Below, piece after piece: positions 24,206 through 35,936 of a stretch of 64,000 bases of DNA. The stretch's first letter is position 1. Every line of letters begins with the position of its first letter. The notes under the pieces are model-generated. The model was not told the origin of the DNA. It did not search any database and saw nothing but the letters and a program-made list of their open reading frames with translations. Both the position numbers and the translations under genes were made by a program. Where the stretch lies: assembly GCA_964058845.1 (NCBI GenBank), contig CAXKVR010000181.1, positions 62,001-126,000 of the forward strand, written 5' to 3'. The stretch is from Carex sylvatica. Taxonomy: Eukaryota > Streptophyta > Magnoliopsida > Poales > Cyperaceae.

Positions 24206-26884
24206 TCCACTAAAATATTTCGAATTTCGAATTTCGATCAGCTGAGGACTGTTTCCAGTAAAATATTTAAAACAAATTATATTTTTAAAAAAAATCGCCT
24301 TTCATATCATATCAGATTGGTTCTTATTCTGATTAGACGGTTCGGATCTAATTAAACTCAAAATTTGAGTTACTTGTGATGATCCTATCCCAACAAATGT
24401 TAGGTAAAATATGATAATACTGACAACACATAAGCATGTCAGAAAAGATGTGGTCTCATTCCTCACTGAGCAAAATTCACATATATATTTTTGAGGTAAT
24501 TCAAAATTTGAGTTTGATTGTAAAGAATTCGGATAGTTTCATTATAATTGTTGCAAACTTAAGAGCTGTTCCCTTTTTATTAATTTGTCTCGTGAATTTT
24601 AAAATTGATCCAAATTTTTCAATTATTATATTTTAAATAGATTTAAAATTTTGAGTTAGCTAAAAGAGAATACTCGTTCAACTGAGCGAACGATGTAAAA
24701 TCCTAACGCAAAAACAATGTGCAAAAAAATGAAAAGAGCGATAATCAGGACATATCTGGCCCAAAAGAGGCCCATAAAAGCCCAAAAACTATTAAGGTGG
24801 GATAATATTTCTCGTTGTTCTTGAATTTCATTTTGTTTCTCTACAAACCATTGTGCTCCACATTGCATATATCCAAATGAACTTAGCTTGAACTTCGATC
24901 AATTTGAAATTAAGAATTACCACGAGATATTTCGTCTTAATTTATAGTTCTACAACAATCATGGAAATTAGGACTCGATATTAGGCCTTAACTTATTATT
25001 CGTATAAGCAGAAAAATAAGTCGAAAATTTAAATTAGAAGAACTGAAATGTAAAATATATAATGTGTGATTATTGAAAATTGAACTCAAATTTTCACAGT
25101 CAGAAAATATGATTCTCAGTTTTAAGTAACAAGTATACATTTATCATTTTATGATGGGATGAAGTATATAAAAAATAAATAATTAATTAAATTTCAATAT
25201 ATATGATTAAGAAATTTAGAAGAAAATCCTCTAGATCACTGTAGATCTGGAATTTTTTTTTAGAAACCATAAATAAAAAAATAAATTTTACCAAACCAAC
25301 TTGATTGTTTTGTTTTTTACAAAAATCATAAGAACCAAGATGCCATTTTGGTCTCTTTTTTTGGGACTGAATTGTCATTTCGATTTCAACCGTTTTCACA
25401 TATTTCGATAAAAAAATAAGTTAAAAAACTATAAAAATACATGGGACCGAATTGCCATTTTGATCCCACAAAAAAAAAATTATAACTGAAATAGCATTTC
25501 GGTTCTTATGTTTTAAATAAAAAAAAAAATTATGTTAGTTTCATAAAAATTATTTTTCTAAATATGGTTTATAAAAAAAAATCGTAGATCTGCTATGCGC
25601 ATAAAAAAAATTGCAATGTCACCTCTTTTTATGAATTCCATCCAAGCTAATGTTTTCATTGGAGCCTACGGCCTCTACCAAATTTCAAATTTTCAAAAAT
25701 TGATGGGGATCCGTAAAAGTCAAATTTGCACGATCTCTTTCCACTTGTCGAATAGACTTATATTATCAAAATAATATTCAATTAATTAGCACGATCTTTC
25801 CATTTGTCGAATAAAATTATTTACCAAATTAGTTCAGTCAAAACAAATTAATATTCAATAGTGAGATAAAAATAGACTTAAGTCAACTATCTTTAAATAT
25901 TCATAAATAACGAGATTCCAAACTTACAATTACAATCAATAGTGGTCGGTTCAGTTTGATATATTTAACACAACCCCACAATTGTGTTTGAGTAAACTAG
26001 ATTTAAAAAATAATAATATAAATTCCTTGAAAGTGGAGTATGAATATGTTGTTATTCTTTTGAATAATAGAAACCTACCTTTTCTCATTCAATTATTTAA
26101 AAAAAATTCATGCATGAATCTCGATAAAAATCAACTGTTGGATGAGAAAAAAACTGGTTCTTGTTATTCCAAAAGAATAACAGCCGATTTATTTGTCTGC
26201 AAGTGTCAATCTTACCTATGTCAATAATTAACTATATATAAATTTTAATTTTGTACATTGAGTGAGATTATGGTAATATGAATATTATGAATCCATATGT
26301 ATTATGAATCATTGTCTCTATTTTAAAAGTTTAAAAAACCAAACCGAATTTTATATTTTATTTATTTATTTTTCAGTACATTAGACAACAAGTTTATGAT
26401 TGAGCAAATACATCGGCATATATAATATTAATTAATAAGTATTGTTATGTAATTATTTTAATTATTTTAATTATATTAATAATTATTAATGAGAATAATT
26501 GTATTGATATTAAGCATATTAGATTGAAATTATGATTTCGCATGACTATCTCAAGATACATTCAAACACACATTTCATTACATTTCTATAAAAAAATTTC
26601 ATGCATAGTCATGGGTGAATTTCCAAACCGATTTTTTTTTGTTCCACACAATTCCGTTATAACCGACCAGATCTTGACAAGCAAAATTGATTATTTTGTA
26701 GTCATTTGAAAACGGGTCGGCCGGTCAGGTAGGGTTGGTTCGGATTCAGCCAGACCACGGTTCTCACGATCCGACAGGTCTACGGGTTAGTACGGATTGG
26801 AAATCCATGTTAGATTCTTGATCCAAAATTTGCACGGATCAGTCCGAATTGAATCCAGATTTGGTTTTTTTTTTTTTTTTTTTT

Positions 26885-27070
26885 TAAGACAACAGCAAAT
26901 TAAAGAGCTAATTTTTTGCAAACAAATTTTAAAGAGCTAATTTTTTATATTTGCATTTAAACTCAAGTAACTAATGAAAACAATTTTTTTATATAGTAAG
27001 TTCATAGAGCTAATTTTAAAGAGCTAATTAAAGAGCAAATTAAAGAGCTAATGAAAGAGCAAACAAATTT
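26885..27070. repeat. Dispersed AAAGAGCTAAT repeat
   Basis: The word AAAGAGCTAAT or close forms (AAAGAGCAAAT) recurs about seven times in under 200 bp, with irregular spacing. Confidence 0.65.
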
Positions 27071-27279
27071 TTTATATAGTAACTAGATGTCATATTTGCA
27101 AAATTTGTTTGTTATATGATCTAGAGAATGATTGAAATAAGCTTTTTATAGATTAAATTTAGTCATTATAAAAAACTATCGAATTAAATTTTATATTTCT
27201 TAACTTTCAATTTAGAATTATTTTGAAAAATAGAAAACTCTTATTTAGATATACTTTTATTATTTTAAAGTTACCATAT

Positions 27280-27540
27280 TTAAAAATAAATCTAACATAT
27301 CTAACTTATTTAAAATAAATATGATATTTTTAAAATAAATATAGTATATTAAAAAATAAATCTAACACATAAAAATAAATCTAACATATCTAACCTATTT
27401 AAAAATAAATCTAACAATTTTAAAATAAATCTAACCAATTCAAAAATAAATTTAACACATTAAAAATAAATCTAATATATCTAATTTATTTAAAAATAAA
27501 TCTTATATTTTTAAAATAAATCTAACCAAAACAACATAAA
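27280..27540. repeat. AT-rich minisatellite, AAAATAAATCTAAC family
   Basis: The word AAAATAAATCTAAC or a near variant recurs about ten times, at roughly 20-30 bp intervals, with ATATCTAAC and TATTTA spacers. Confidence 0.75.
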
Positions 27541-28349
27541 ATGTGCACTTTCACCCTCTGTTCCAGGCCGAAACAGTCTGTTTTAGCCTTTGCAGAAAAA
27601 TGTGTTTTCAGATAAGGCCGAAACAGCCTATTTCACCAGAAACAGAGGCCGAAACTGCACTATTTAGGCTATTTTGATCTAATCCGAGTTCGGTCCGGTC
27701 CGAGTCTGAATTAGATTCGGATCGGAACTAGACGGGTCTTGGATTTGGAAGGGTCGAGTTTGAACGGACTTAGTGGACAAAACCAGCCCAAACTCTTGTT
27801 AGACCCGATCTTAGAGTTAGTTTGGTTCGGTCTGAAGGTCTAGCAAGGATTGGGTCCGTCCAGTTTTGGGTCCCAGTTCGGATCTAACCCGAGGGGTTTT
27901 TTCATACACTATTCTTTTGGATAACATCCTGTCATGTCTGTTTGATGGACAAAGCCAACAACAATTATATTTAATTTTGTATAATAATTGTCTGAATTGA
28001 AAATGAAACACTTTTCACTAAAAAAATAAAAAATTCTACTCCAATCATAGACAGAAGCATATCCCATTAAACACAAAGAAAGATAAATTCTGATGCAATA
28101 ACCGTCGGTCAGCAACTTACCATACGCTATTCTCCATGAAATGTGTAACAGAAAATCCTGCCACATACCTACTTGACATTTGACAACCCTAACCAGAGTT
28201 GAGAGCCAAAGCAGCACAGCAACAACTGACATCACAAGTTGTGCGCAGAGCAGAGAGAACAGAAGTTCCTTTCCTTCAAGTGGAAACCAGAAAACCAGAA
28301 AGCGACATATGTTGCCATTGCTGAGCACAAAGCAATAAAACGACATGCA

Positions 28350-28572
28350 CTGGTAAAAAGTGCACCCCTTAGTTTACCGAATTCGCATCCTCTGAGATAT
28401 CTCATATTTTGCATGACTTTATTGAAAATCCCAACCGTTCAAATACGTTTTGCACAAATCTCAAAGCTGAACTAATACTGCCCCTCACGCTATCCCCGAA
28501 TAGGCACAGGACACGTCGATCACGCAAAATATGAGATAACTCAGAGGATATGCACTCTTACTTGTTTACCAG
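28350..28572. mobile_element. Foldback MITE, about 220 bp
   Basis: The left end has CTGGTAAAAAGTGCA, then GCATCCTCTGAGATATCTC and ATATTTTGC. The right end has the reverse complements: GCAAAATATGAGATAACTC, AGAGGATATGCAC and CTTGTTTACCAG. Shared internal words relate it to the element near 30640. No target duplication is clear. Confidence 0.65.
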
Positions 28573-29013
28573 CTGACACTCAAGTGCTTTTTAACATTTT
28601 GCTATTAAACTATACAGTTTAGACTTTAGAGTAGGTAATGCGCTCACGAGCTACAGTGTTTTGTTTTCTTTTCATTTGTCATTGAATTTTTTTTGGGAAG
28701 AGCATGAGCATGAGCTATAGAATAGGTATGCACACTGAGCCAAGCCTTTTAATATCTCTACTTTATACCTATTATTGTCCTTTTAGCCATGTCTTGTTCT
28801 GTTATCTAATCTATTGCATGTGTATGCATGGAATTATTGTATCTGTTACAAAAGAACTCTATTTTATTGTTTTATTTGTTGTTGTGCCAAATTGCTAATA
28901 AGTTTTGCATTTGTCAATTGTAACATTTATTTTATTTTCACTTATTTTGGTAAGAGCAAATTGGTATTTTGTATGAGATTAAGGTGGAAGCTTTAAATTA
29001 CCTTTGATATATA

Positions 29014-29240
29014 GGGTGTGTTTGGATGTTACATTAGGAAAAGCGACAATAGCTTTGTTTTGGGATTAGTGCTAACTCATATTTTGGACTGGTTAGCCAT
29101 AACAATACTAAATCAGAGAATAGCGTTATTTCTAATTAAAAAAAAAGTAGCGATATTTTTTGTGTGATCCAAATAAAGAATAACAAAAAAAATATTGCAC
29201 TAATTCAGAATAATACTATTTTCTTTGCATCCAAACACAC
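29014..29240. mobile_element. MITE with GTGTGTTTGGATG terminal repeats
   Basis: TGTGTTTGGATG at 29017 and its exact reverse complement CATCCAAACACA near 29228-29239 bound an AT-rich 225-bp segment. TGTTTGG-type ends are common in plant PIF/Harbinger or hAT MITEs. The flanking ATA on both sides could be a 3-bp duplication but is too short to be sure. Confidence 0.6.
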
Positions 29241-30204
29241 ATAATGAATTTAGACCATTTTACTAGTTATAATGTACTATTGTGTCATTGTTAATATTAT
29301 AAACAACAAACAAATTATTACAACAAAATATTTTTTACTACATTATCAATAATTATTCTGTGTTAGAAACTTTTTACTCAACAAAAGAGATATATACTAT
29401 GTACAAAAGCAAAAGTTATATTTATTTTTGCATCATGATCAAGAATAATTTATTAATATACAATATTCAAACATAGAACTGTTCTCACATAAAAATATTA
29501 GAATCCAACAATTTGTAGCTTTACACCACAATTTTATTTAAGAAAATATATAAGAACTACGTAAAAAAATCTAAAGCAATAATTTGTTTTTAAAAAGAAT
29601 AACAATATGGATCGATTCATAATTAGAGCTTAATTAAAATATAAGTTAAATTTAGCATTTCTTATTCCAAATTCCTTAAATTATAAATTTAAAAAGTATT
29701 AATATCTTTTAGCATGTATAATAATGTTTCAGCTTTTATGAAAGTAGGAGTCCAATTTCTACTTTTACCTTTATTGTTAGATGACAATAAGAGTACAACT
29801 TTGCAATTACTTTAAGATAACAGAGCTAATGGACTCTCCTTTTCAAGCTTCCAGGCCTTTGAACTTTCCTTGTCTTTTAAATTTTGGAATTCACAGACCG
29901 TGTATTTGACCAAACTTTTTATTAGGCCCACATAAACCACCACATGACAGCCCTTCCTAAGTTCCAACTGCTTATGTGTTGTATGAATACAGGTACAGAT
30001 AACGTATTAGATATGATACATATATAGTGATACGTAAATTTGAAAATAATAAGAATACTATATGTTTATTATATATATTATTTTTATTATATTATATATT
30101 GTATTTAGATAATTATAACTTAAATTAAATTTACACAAAAAATTAAAAACTTAACCCAAGTACAAATTAAATACCACAGTTACTAGTATCTATCACTAAT
30201 AATA

Positions 30205-30290
30205 TTCTAGTGTAGTGATTAAAGATTTTGATGCTCAAGAGGACTTTTCAAGTTCGATTCAAGAAATCGACAAAAAAAAAAACACACATT
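30205..30290 (+). repeat. Possible tRNA-derived SINE head
   Basis: TAGTGATTAAAGATTTTGAT resembles an RNA polymerase III box A, and about 35 bp later AGTTCGATTCAAG resembles box B, followed by an A run. The layout fits a tRNA-related SINE, but no tail or target duplication was found. Confidence 0.3.
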
Positions 30291-30639
30291 TGCACCGTTG
30301 TATGCACGGTTTATGGGTGCCATTTATGTGCATTTGTGTTCAGCCATATTGGTGCATTTCAACAAGTATCGACGACTGTATCATAAAGTTAAGAATATGT
30401 CAACTCATCCGATACTCTGACTGAAACCTGTTACGTATCGTGGCGATATCAAACTCATATCAGTATCCGATACATATTGGATATGAGCAAAGAGTGCATA
30501 CTTTCTGGTTTCTCATTTGACAGATTTTTTATTTTTTTGAAAAAAAAATAAATATTTTATAACATGAAAGGAAATACACGAATGTAGGTGCGGTTTCTCA
30601 TTTGCATAGTTAGTCACACCTGATGCGACGAATTCACAT

Positions 30640-30835
30640 CCTCTCCAATACCTAATAAGGGAATATTTTATAATTACTAGATCGAAACCGTTATTTTCAA
30701 TTTAGCACGAATCTCAAAGTCTAAAAACACTGCCCTCTATTGCTGTCCGAATATCAAACCGGTTGAAATTTATTCTCAAACTGTAAAGTGAGGGTGATCC
30801 TCTGCAATACCGAAGAGGATACAGATTCCTAATGT
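30640..30835. mobile_element. MITE related to the 28350 element
   Basis: It starts CGAATTCACATCCTCT and ends near GAAGAGGATACAGATTCC, giving inverted ends. It shares GCACGAATCTCAAAG, AACCGTT, CACTGCCC and a CCGAATA block, in the same order, with 28350-28572. Confidence 0.5.
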
Positions 30836-31817
30836 GAGCGCAAAGCATCAAATCCCTTTAATATGCTTTAAAATTTGCGTGTACAAATCTTAAATATCAG
30901 ATAGCTCTGGTACGTACCGAATTCTAAAGTGCAAAGTCCATTGGACATACACTTTGCTATGTCCAATGACCTTCTTAACGATACACTGATATTCCAAGAA
31001 TCTCAAGAAAAAATGTCATAAAAAAAAAAATGTAGTCTATGCCATCGAAAAATTATCATATCTATCTTGTACTTTAAAACATATTTGTTTCTTGTCTAAA
31101 ATTAAGAAGCTGCTTTGTTGAAGGCTTGAAGCCCCAAAAAAAGTACAATACAATAAATTAAAAACATAAATAAAATAGAGGATAATTCCAAGATTCCATA
31201 TAGGGTTCTGTGCCTCCTAGAAACATCCCCTGTTTGTCTCAAAAATAAACAATTCGCTAATAATAACTTAAAATTTAAAAAGAAATTTGTTAATGTACAC
31301 CAATGCCAACATATATTTTTATTTTTGCAAGGGCCAAATGCAAGTCAATCCTGTAAAAGAGCTTTTTTCTTAATTGAATTATATTATAATCCAACATTTT
31401 GTCCCCTCCCTACTTAGAAATTACAAAGTTAATATGGAATTTTCGTTATTCAATTGTAAATGAAATAAAACTAAAGTTCATTTATAAAGTACAACAATAG
31501 ATCTGCCACATGAATCATAAGAACAAATTAGATAATCATTAATAGAGTCGTGAGAGTGCGAATCAAATGGTGAGTACATACACTTTCCAAAAAATTAAAT
31601 TAATAAAAAAACAACCAATTAGAGCAGAAGGCCAATCAAAATCAAACTTCCATTAATAATCAGAATCTATTAATTATAACTTTAGCAATTAGCTCTAATA
31701 TCTCTCTCTCAAAACCACTAATCAGAACATTTTAACAAGTATACGTTCAACATCAACATAAAAAATAAATAAGAACAATATATTAGCACTAAAGATAAAT
31801 TTTTTTTCTCAAATTAA

Positions 31818-32420
31818 TCACGAAGAAGGCGGGAAACAAAGAGTGTTAGACGAGAACGAGCACGATGAAGTCTGATTCGTGTCATTTGCACAAACCGACC
31901 CATGATGCCATTGCCAAACCGGTGGTAACTTCTTCATAAACCCAAGTGGCGGTGACCATTCTTCCTCCTCTCCAAAATGCGAAGGAGAGGTACCCGGGGT
32001 CTCAAATGGTGTACTACTCTCATGATGAACTTCGACTTGAACACCATCATAAACTGGGTTTGAAATACAAACAAATCTTTCGCTACCCGATAACGAACAC
32101 ACAGAAACTGGGGAGGAAGACGTCGGTTTGATCGGTGGAGCAGCGGCTGCTTCGAGCTTGGGCATGGTTAGAAGAAAGGAAGTAGGAGCTTGTAAAACCC
32201 CATGCGCGTAGAAGGATGGAAATGTATTTGGTTTTGAAATTTGTTGTGATTTTGAATTCGGAGATTCTAAATCGAGTTTTTGATTCGGATTATGACTTCG
32301 AGTTTTGACAAGAGAGGTTATGAAATCAACCAAGAGGAGGAGAAAGAGAATGAGGAAAAGAGCAAAGATTAGTGCTACTGTGATCGTTGCTCCAAGTGCA
32401 AGCTTTGTCATGCCCCCCAT
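31818..32420 (-). CDS. Small single-pass membrane protein, function unknown
   Basis: This is an intronless 200-codon frame. I chose the ATG at 32420 because a hydrophobic segment starts within ten residues of it (LALGATITVALIFALFLILF and on, about residues 6-34), while the open frame upstream looks like untranslated leader. The rest is polar and probably cytosolic: a serine/proline-rich stretch, a FYAHGVLQAPTSFLL block near residues 90-104, an acidic EEEEW block near 155, and a serine/cysteine-rich tail. The block after the membrane segment recalls uncharacterised plant-specific membrane proteins, but I assign no family. Its composition differs from the AT-rich surroundings, which supports a real gene. 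It is neither duplicated nor interrupted here. Confidence 0.7.
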   Translation of the reverse strand: MGGMTKLALGATITVALIFALFLILFLLLLVDFITSLVKTRSHNPNQKLDLESPNSKSQQISKPNTFPSFYAHGVLQAPTSFLLTMPKLEAAAAPPIKPTSSSPVSVCSLSGSERFVCISNPVYDGVQVEVHHESSTPFETPGTSPSHFGEEEEWSPPLGFMKKLPPVWQWHHGSVCANDTNQTSSCSFSSNTLCFPPSS

Positions 32421-33650
32421 TTTTTGGAGGAGAAGAGATTGAAAGAGAGAGAGGTGATGGGAACTTGGGAAGAAGGGGAGAAGTGGTTTGGCGGGAATGT
32501 TTCTGTTTCTGGGGAAAAGAATGCAAGGTGATAGGAATCGTTGGATGCTTTTTGGGTGCACGTACATGTTTGGAGATTTTATGATGCATATGCAATACAA
32601 CATTTATGTGCTAGTTGACGATAAATTTAAAATTTAAAAATATTTCGACGAGAAGAAAGGTTTGTGAATTGATTATCATAAATTTATAATCTGAGTGCAA
32701 TACATCATTTCTGTGCTTATTAAATATAAATTGGGTGAATTTTTTATGTCATCATATAATGATAAATTTAAAAATTATAAATAATTCGACGAGAAATAAA
32801 GTTTGTGAATTGAATATTATATATGTACGATTTGAGAATATTTTGATTAAAATTCTGATGTTTTATGAAGAAAAAAATCTAATTATGTACGTAATTGAGG
32901 AATAAGTCGGTAACAATCAGAAAGTATAAAATTAGAAAATATTTTGAAAAAAGTTCAGAAAAAGTATCAAAATTTTGCTTAATTCATCTATTCATTATTC
33001 AAAGAGGTGTAAATTGAATAATTGATAAACTTTTTAACGAATTTTGTGAACGAGAACCATATATGATCTGATATTTGAGAACATTCGTGCATAGTTGCTT
33101 GAGGACAATCAAATCGGTGTGGGAATTTAACGGCTCGAGTTTGGGTTGGGCCGGGTCGGGTCAAGGCAAATGACATTTTCAGGTGGTCTAATTTTGAATC
33201 ATTTGCAAATGTTAAATGGGTCATTAGATAGGCATGATAGGCATGAACATGTTTTGGTAGGGTTGGATCCATTTGACTTTGAAAAATTATCAGGTAACAG
33301 ATAGACAAAGAATGATTGTACCAGTGGCAATGTGACATGATTCGGCTTCATAATGTCTCAGATATGGGCCGTTAATGGGCCTAGACTAATGGATGTTATT
33401 GTAAAGCTTTATTTGAATCATATCAATTTTAATGCGTTGTAAAATCTTTCAATAATGAGGCCAAGACATCACTCTATTAAATAATTTGGCAAATATTAGT
33501 AGTTCATTTCAACGTTGTTTTTTAGCATCTATAATTGCTTTCAACATTTCAACAGTTTCTACCTTTGGTTTCCTTTTGTTCCTCTATATATTTGTTCCAG
33601 TGCCAGTAAATGTTGCATAGTTCGTACTGAGACAACAAATTAATATACTC
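32421..33650. other. Intergenic, with duplicated P450 flank blocks
   Basis: A direct repeat of about 75 bp occurs at 32618-32700 and 32760-32835 (TTCGACGAGAA, TTTGTGAATTGA). Positions about 32838-33060 match the 3' flank of the P450 pseudogene (35092-35280). Positions 33150-33345 match parts of 38085-38640, 33360-33420 match 35750-35822, and 33415-33470 match 39765-39840. The ORF at 32988-33338 overlaps these repeats and is not called. Confidence 0.6.
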
Positions 33651-33654
33651 TTGT

Positions 33655-33795
33655 TATCTCCACAAGGACCACAAGTTGCGGTGCGTACATTACTCGCATC
33701 AAGTCCCTCGCAAAGCTCCCCTTCACAGCTCTTCCTCAAATGATTTATCTTCAACACCAATATGGCCTCAACAATCCGGTCTGATATGTATTGCG
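33655..33795 (-). pseudogene. MATH-BTB scrap (BTB end and BACK-like start)
   Basis: On the minus strand the frame reads IVEAILV, then HLRKSCEGELCEGLDASNV and RTA. This corresponds to LRRSCEKKLCEGLDVTNVCTA in copy 2 with an internal deletion after the EAILL block. It lies in opposite orientation to the array 10 kb to the left and about 30 bp from the truncated P450. Confidence 0.75.
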
Positions 33796-33825
33796 CCATC
33801 TTGTTATATTGCTCCCATGCATGTT

Positions 33826-35087
33826 CCAATCCTTCGGGTCCATACGTGAAGAGGAGATGTTGGACACTATCCAAATAATTTCATCATTATCGTCCTCTAG
33901 ACAAACCGTTAATCTTAGTAAAATAATGCCTATAATGTTGAATAAAGTGTCAGTAAGAGCCATTACAGGAAGAAAGTGTGATGAGGAAAAGCATGTTTTG
34001 ATGGTGAATGAATTGAATTTGTCTAATATGCTATCAGCGGGGTTCAGTATGGCAGACCTCTTCCCATCATGCCCTGTCATCAGGATGATCAGTGGGCATG
34101 TGCGCAAGGTTGAGAAGTGCCATCAGTCTACTGATCAACTACTAGACAGCATGATACAAGAACATCGAGCAAGTGCTATCGACGGAGAGGCAGAGAGATT
34201 GCTTAGTGTTGTTATGAGACTTCATGCAGACAACTCAATTAGCATGGACACTGCCAAAGCCATTCTCATTGTAAGCATTGTCAGCATAATTATTTCTTTC
34301 ATTATCATCTAGCTCTTTCAGGTAATTAATTTTTAATCAAATCTTGTGTTTAATTTCCTGATTTATAGAATGCTTTAATAGGCGGAACCAATTCCACAAG
34401 TGCACTTTTCGGGTGGGTCATGAGTGAATTAGTTAGAAATCCAAGAGTGATAAAGAAGGCCCAAGATGAGGTGAGACGACTACGAGGCCATAAAATCATA
34501 ACTGAATCTGACTTTGCTGAACTCGACTTCTTACATCTTGTAATTAAAGAGACATTGAGATTACATCCGGTGGTTCCACTAATCCCAAGGATGTGTGTAG
34601 AGACAATCAATATCTTCGGCCATGAAATTTCCAAGGGCACTGCTGTGCTTGTAAATGCGTGGGCAATTGGTATATATCTTCTTTAAATAACTAATACTAT
34701 TTAACATGTCAGATTAAAATAATTCCGATTAAAGAAATTAATAGGACAGCATGCTCATCAATGATTATTCTTGTGCATTGGCAGGAAGGGACTGAAAGTA
34801 CTGGAAAGATGTAGAGGAGTTCAAGCCAGAGCGGTTTTCTGAGGGAAACAGTGACAGTGCAGATTCTATAGAAAAAAATGGATTTTGAGTTCTTTCCATT
34901 CGGTTCTGGATGCAGGAATTGTCCCGGCAAATACTACTCTTGGGCGATTGTTGAGCTGACAGTGGCAAACCTTCTGTATCATTTTGATTGGGATCTTCCT
35001 TGTGGATTGAAGCCTGATGAAGTGGATATGACCGAGGCTATAGGAGTAAGTGTAAAAAGGAAGTCTCCTCTTTTATTGTTTATATAA
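33826..35087 (+). pseudogene. Cytochrome P450 (CYP71-like) copy 1, 5'-truncated
   Basis: Homology to the P450 at 44384 begins at the CAATCCTTCGGGTCC block, so the membrane anchor and roughly the first 140 residues are gone. Exons are 33826-34270, 34369-34669 and 34785-35087, with a phase-0 intron before the I-helix and a phase-1 intron in WAIG. The I-helix reads NALIGGTNSTS, with asparagine where the family has aspartate or glutamate. The K-helix ETLRLHP, FKPERF and the haem loop FFPFGSGCRNCPG are present. Lesions are TGA at 34793-34795 and a frameshift in the A run at 34871-34877. The family are ER-membrane haem monooxygenases of specialised metabolism; the substrate cannot be inferred. Confidence 0.9.
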
Positions 35088-35314
35088 GTATATTAAAATT
35101 CTGATGTTTTAGGAAAAAATAATCTAATTATGTGAATATTTAAGGATCAATTTGGAATAATTATAAACTTTGTAAAATCAGAAAAATAGTTTGAAAAAAA
35201 GTTCAGATAAATGTCGAAAATTCGATTGATATATTCATCCAAAGAGGGGTTAAAAGTAAAATAATTCACAATCTTTTTTTACAAATTTTGGTGTACCTAC
35301 TCTAGGGAAATAAA

Positions 35315-35465
35315 TCTGCATCGCAGGGACCTGCTTTTCCAAATCAAACCATCCATTTCTTGAAATACACGGATCTCAAAATAAGTTAGTTTTAAGCACG
35401 AATCACAAAACAAATGGATGGTTTAATTTGAAAAGGCAGGGTCGCTGTAATTCCAAAGATTTGGA
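35315..35465. mobile_element. Foldback MITE, about 150 bp
   Basis: GGGACCTGCTTTTCCAAATC followed by AAACCATCCATTT is mirrored by AAATGGATGGTTT followed by ATTTGAAAAGGCAGGGTCGC. It lies in the 3' flank of the P450 pseudogene. Confidence 0.6.
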
Positions 35466-35936
35466 AAAGTCGGGTGTTTTTTCTGTGCCTTTCAAAAATT
35501 GTTCGGTCACATGTTGGATTTCGGATCTAGGACAATTTTAGATCATGGTCACGGATAGGATTAGGTCAGTTAAAGTGAATTTTAATTTGTTTAATTATGG
35601 ATAATAGTCGAGTCCTCGAATCGTTTCACGTTAGATCTGGTCGAATTTGACACAGTTTGACTTAAAAAAAAAATAGAATCGAATCGAAATTGGATCATAC
35701 AAGTTGGACAAATCCTTCGGTCAGATCAGGTTTTATCATCTCTAGATATGGGCCGTGCTTCATATATCAGATACGGGCCTTTAATGGGCCTAACCTAATG
35801 GATGTTATTGTGCGACTTTATTTGGACCAAGATTCGATGAGATACAAAATTAATTGTGTTTATACAAGAGAACGGCCTAGCTTTTAGCACGAGTCACTGC
35901 AAAGAGAGCAATTGCTCGACCTTCATGGGTCAGTGT

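Larger units (their letters stand above)
24206..28349. other. Gene-poor AT-rich interval
   Basis: No gene was recognised. Contents: long A/T runs; related non-coding motifs GGGACTGAATTGTCATTT (25365) and GGGACCGAATTGCCATTT (25443); two GC-richer, FR-like patches with GGTTCGG/CGGATC words at 26690-26860 and 27660-27900; and AT-rich tandem repeats between them. The 145-codon minus-strand ORF at 27909-28346 has no recognisable motif, and I do not call it. Confidence 0.5.
29241..31817. other. Gene-free AT-rich interval with small repeats
   Basis: No protein gene is supported. The interval includes a possible tRNA-derived SINE remnant (30205-30290) and a MITE (30640-30835). The remainder is AT-rich and shows nothing I can name. 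Confidence 0.5.

Noticed and set aside
27909..28346. 145-codon minus-strand ORF
   Set aside because: No recognisable domain. It runs into a MITE-bearing, AT-rich interval, and its hydrophobic composition is expected from T-rich sequence.
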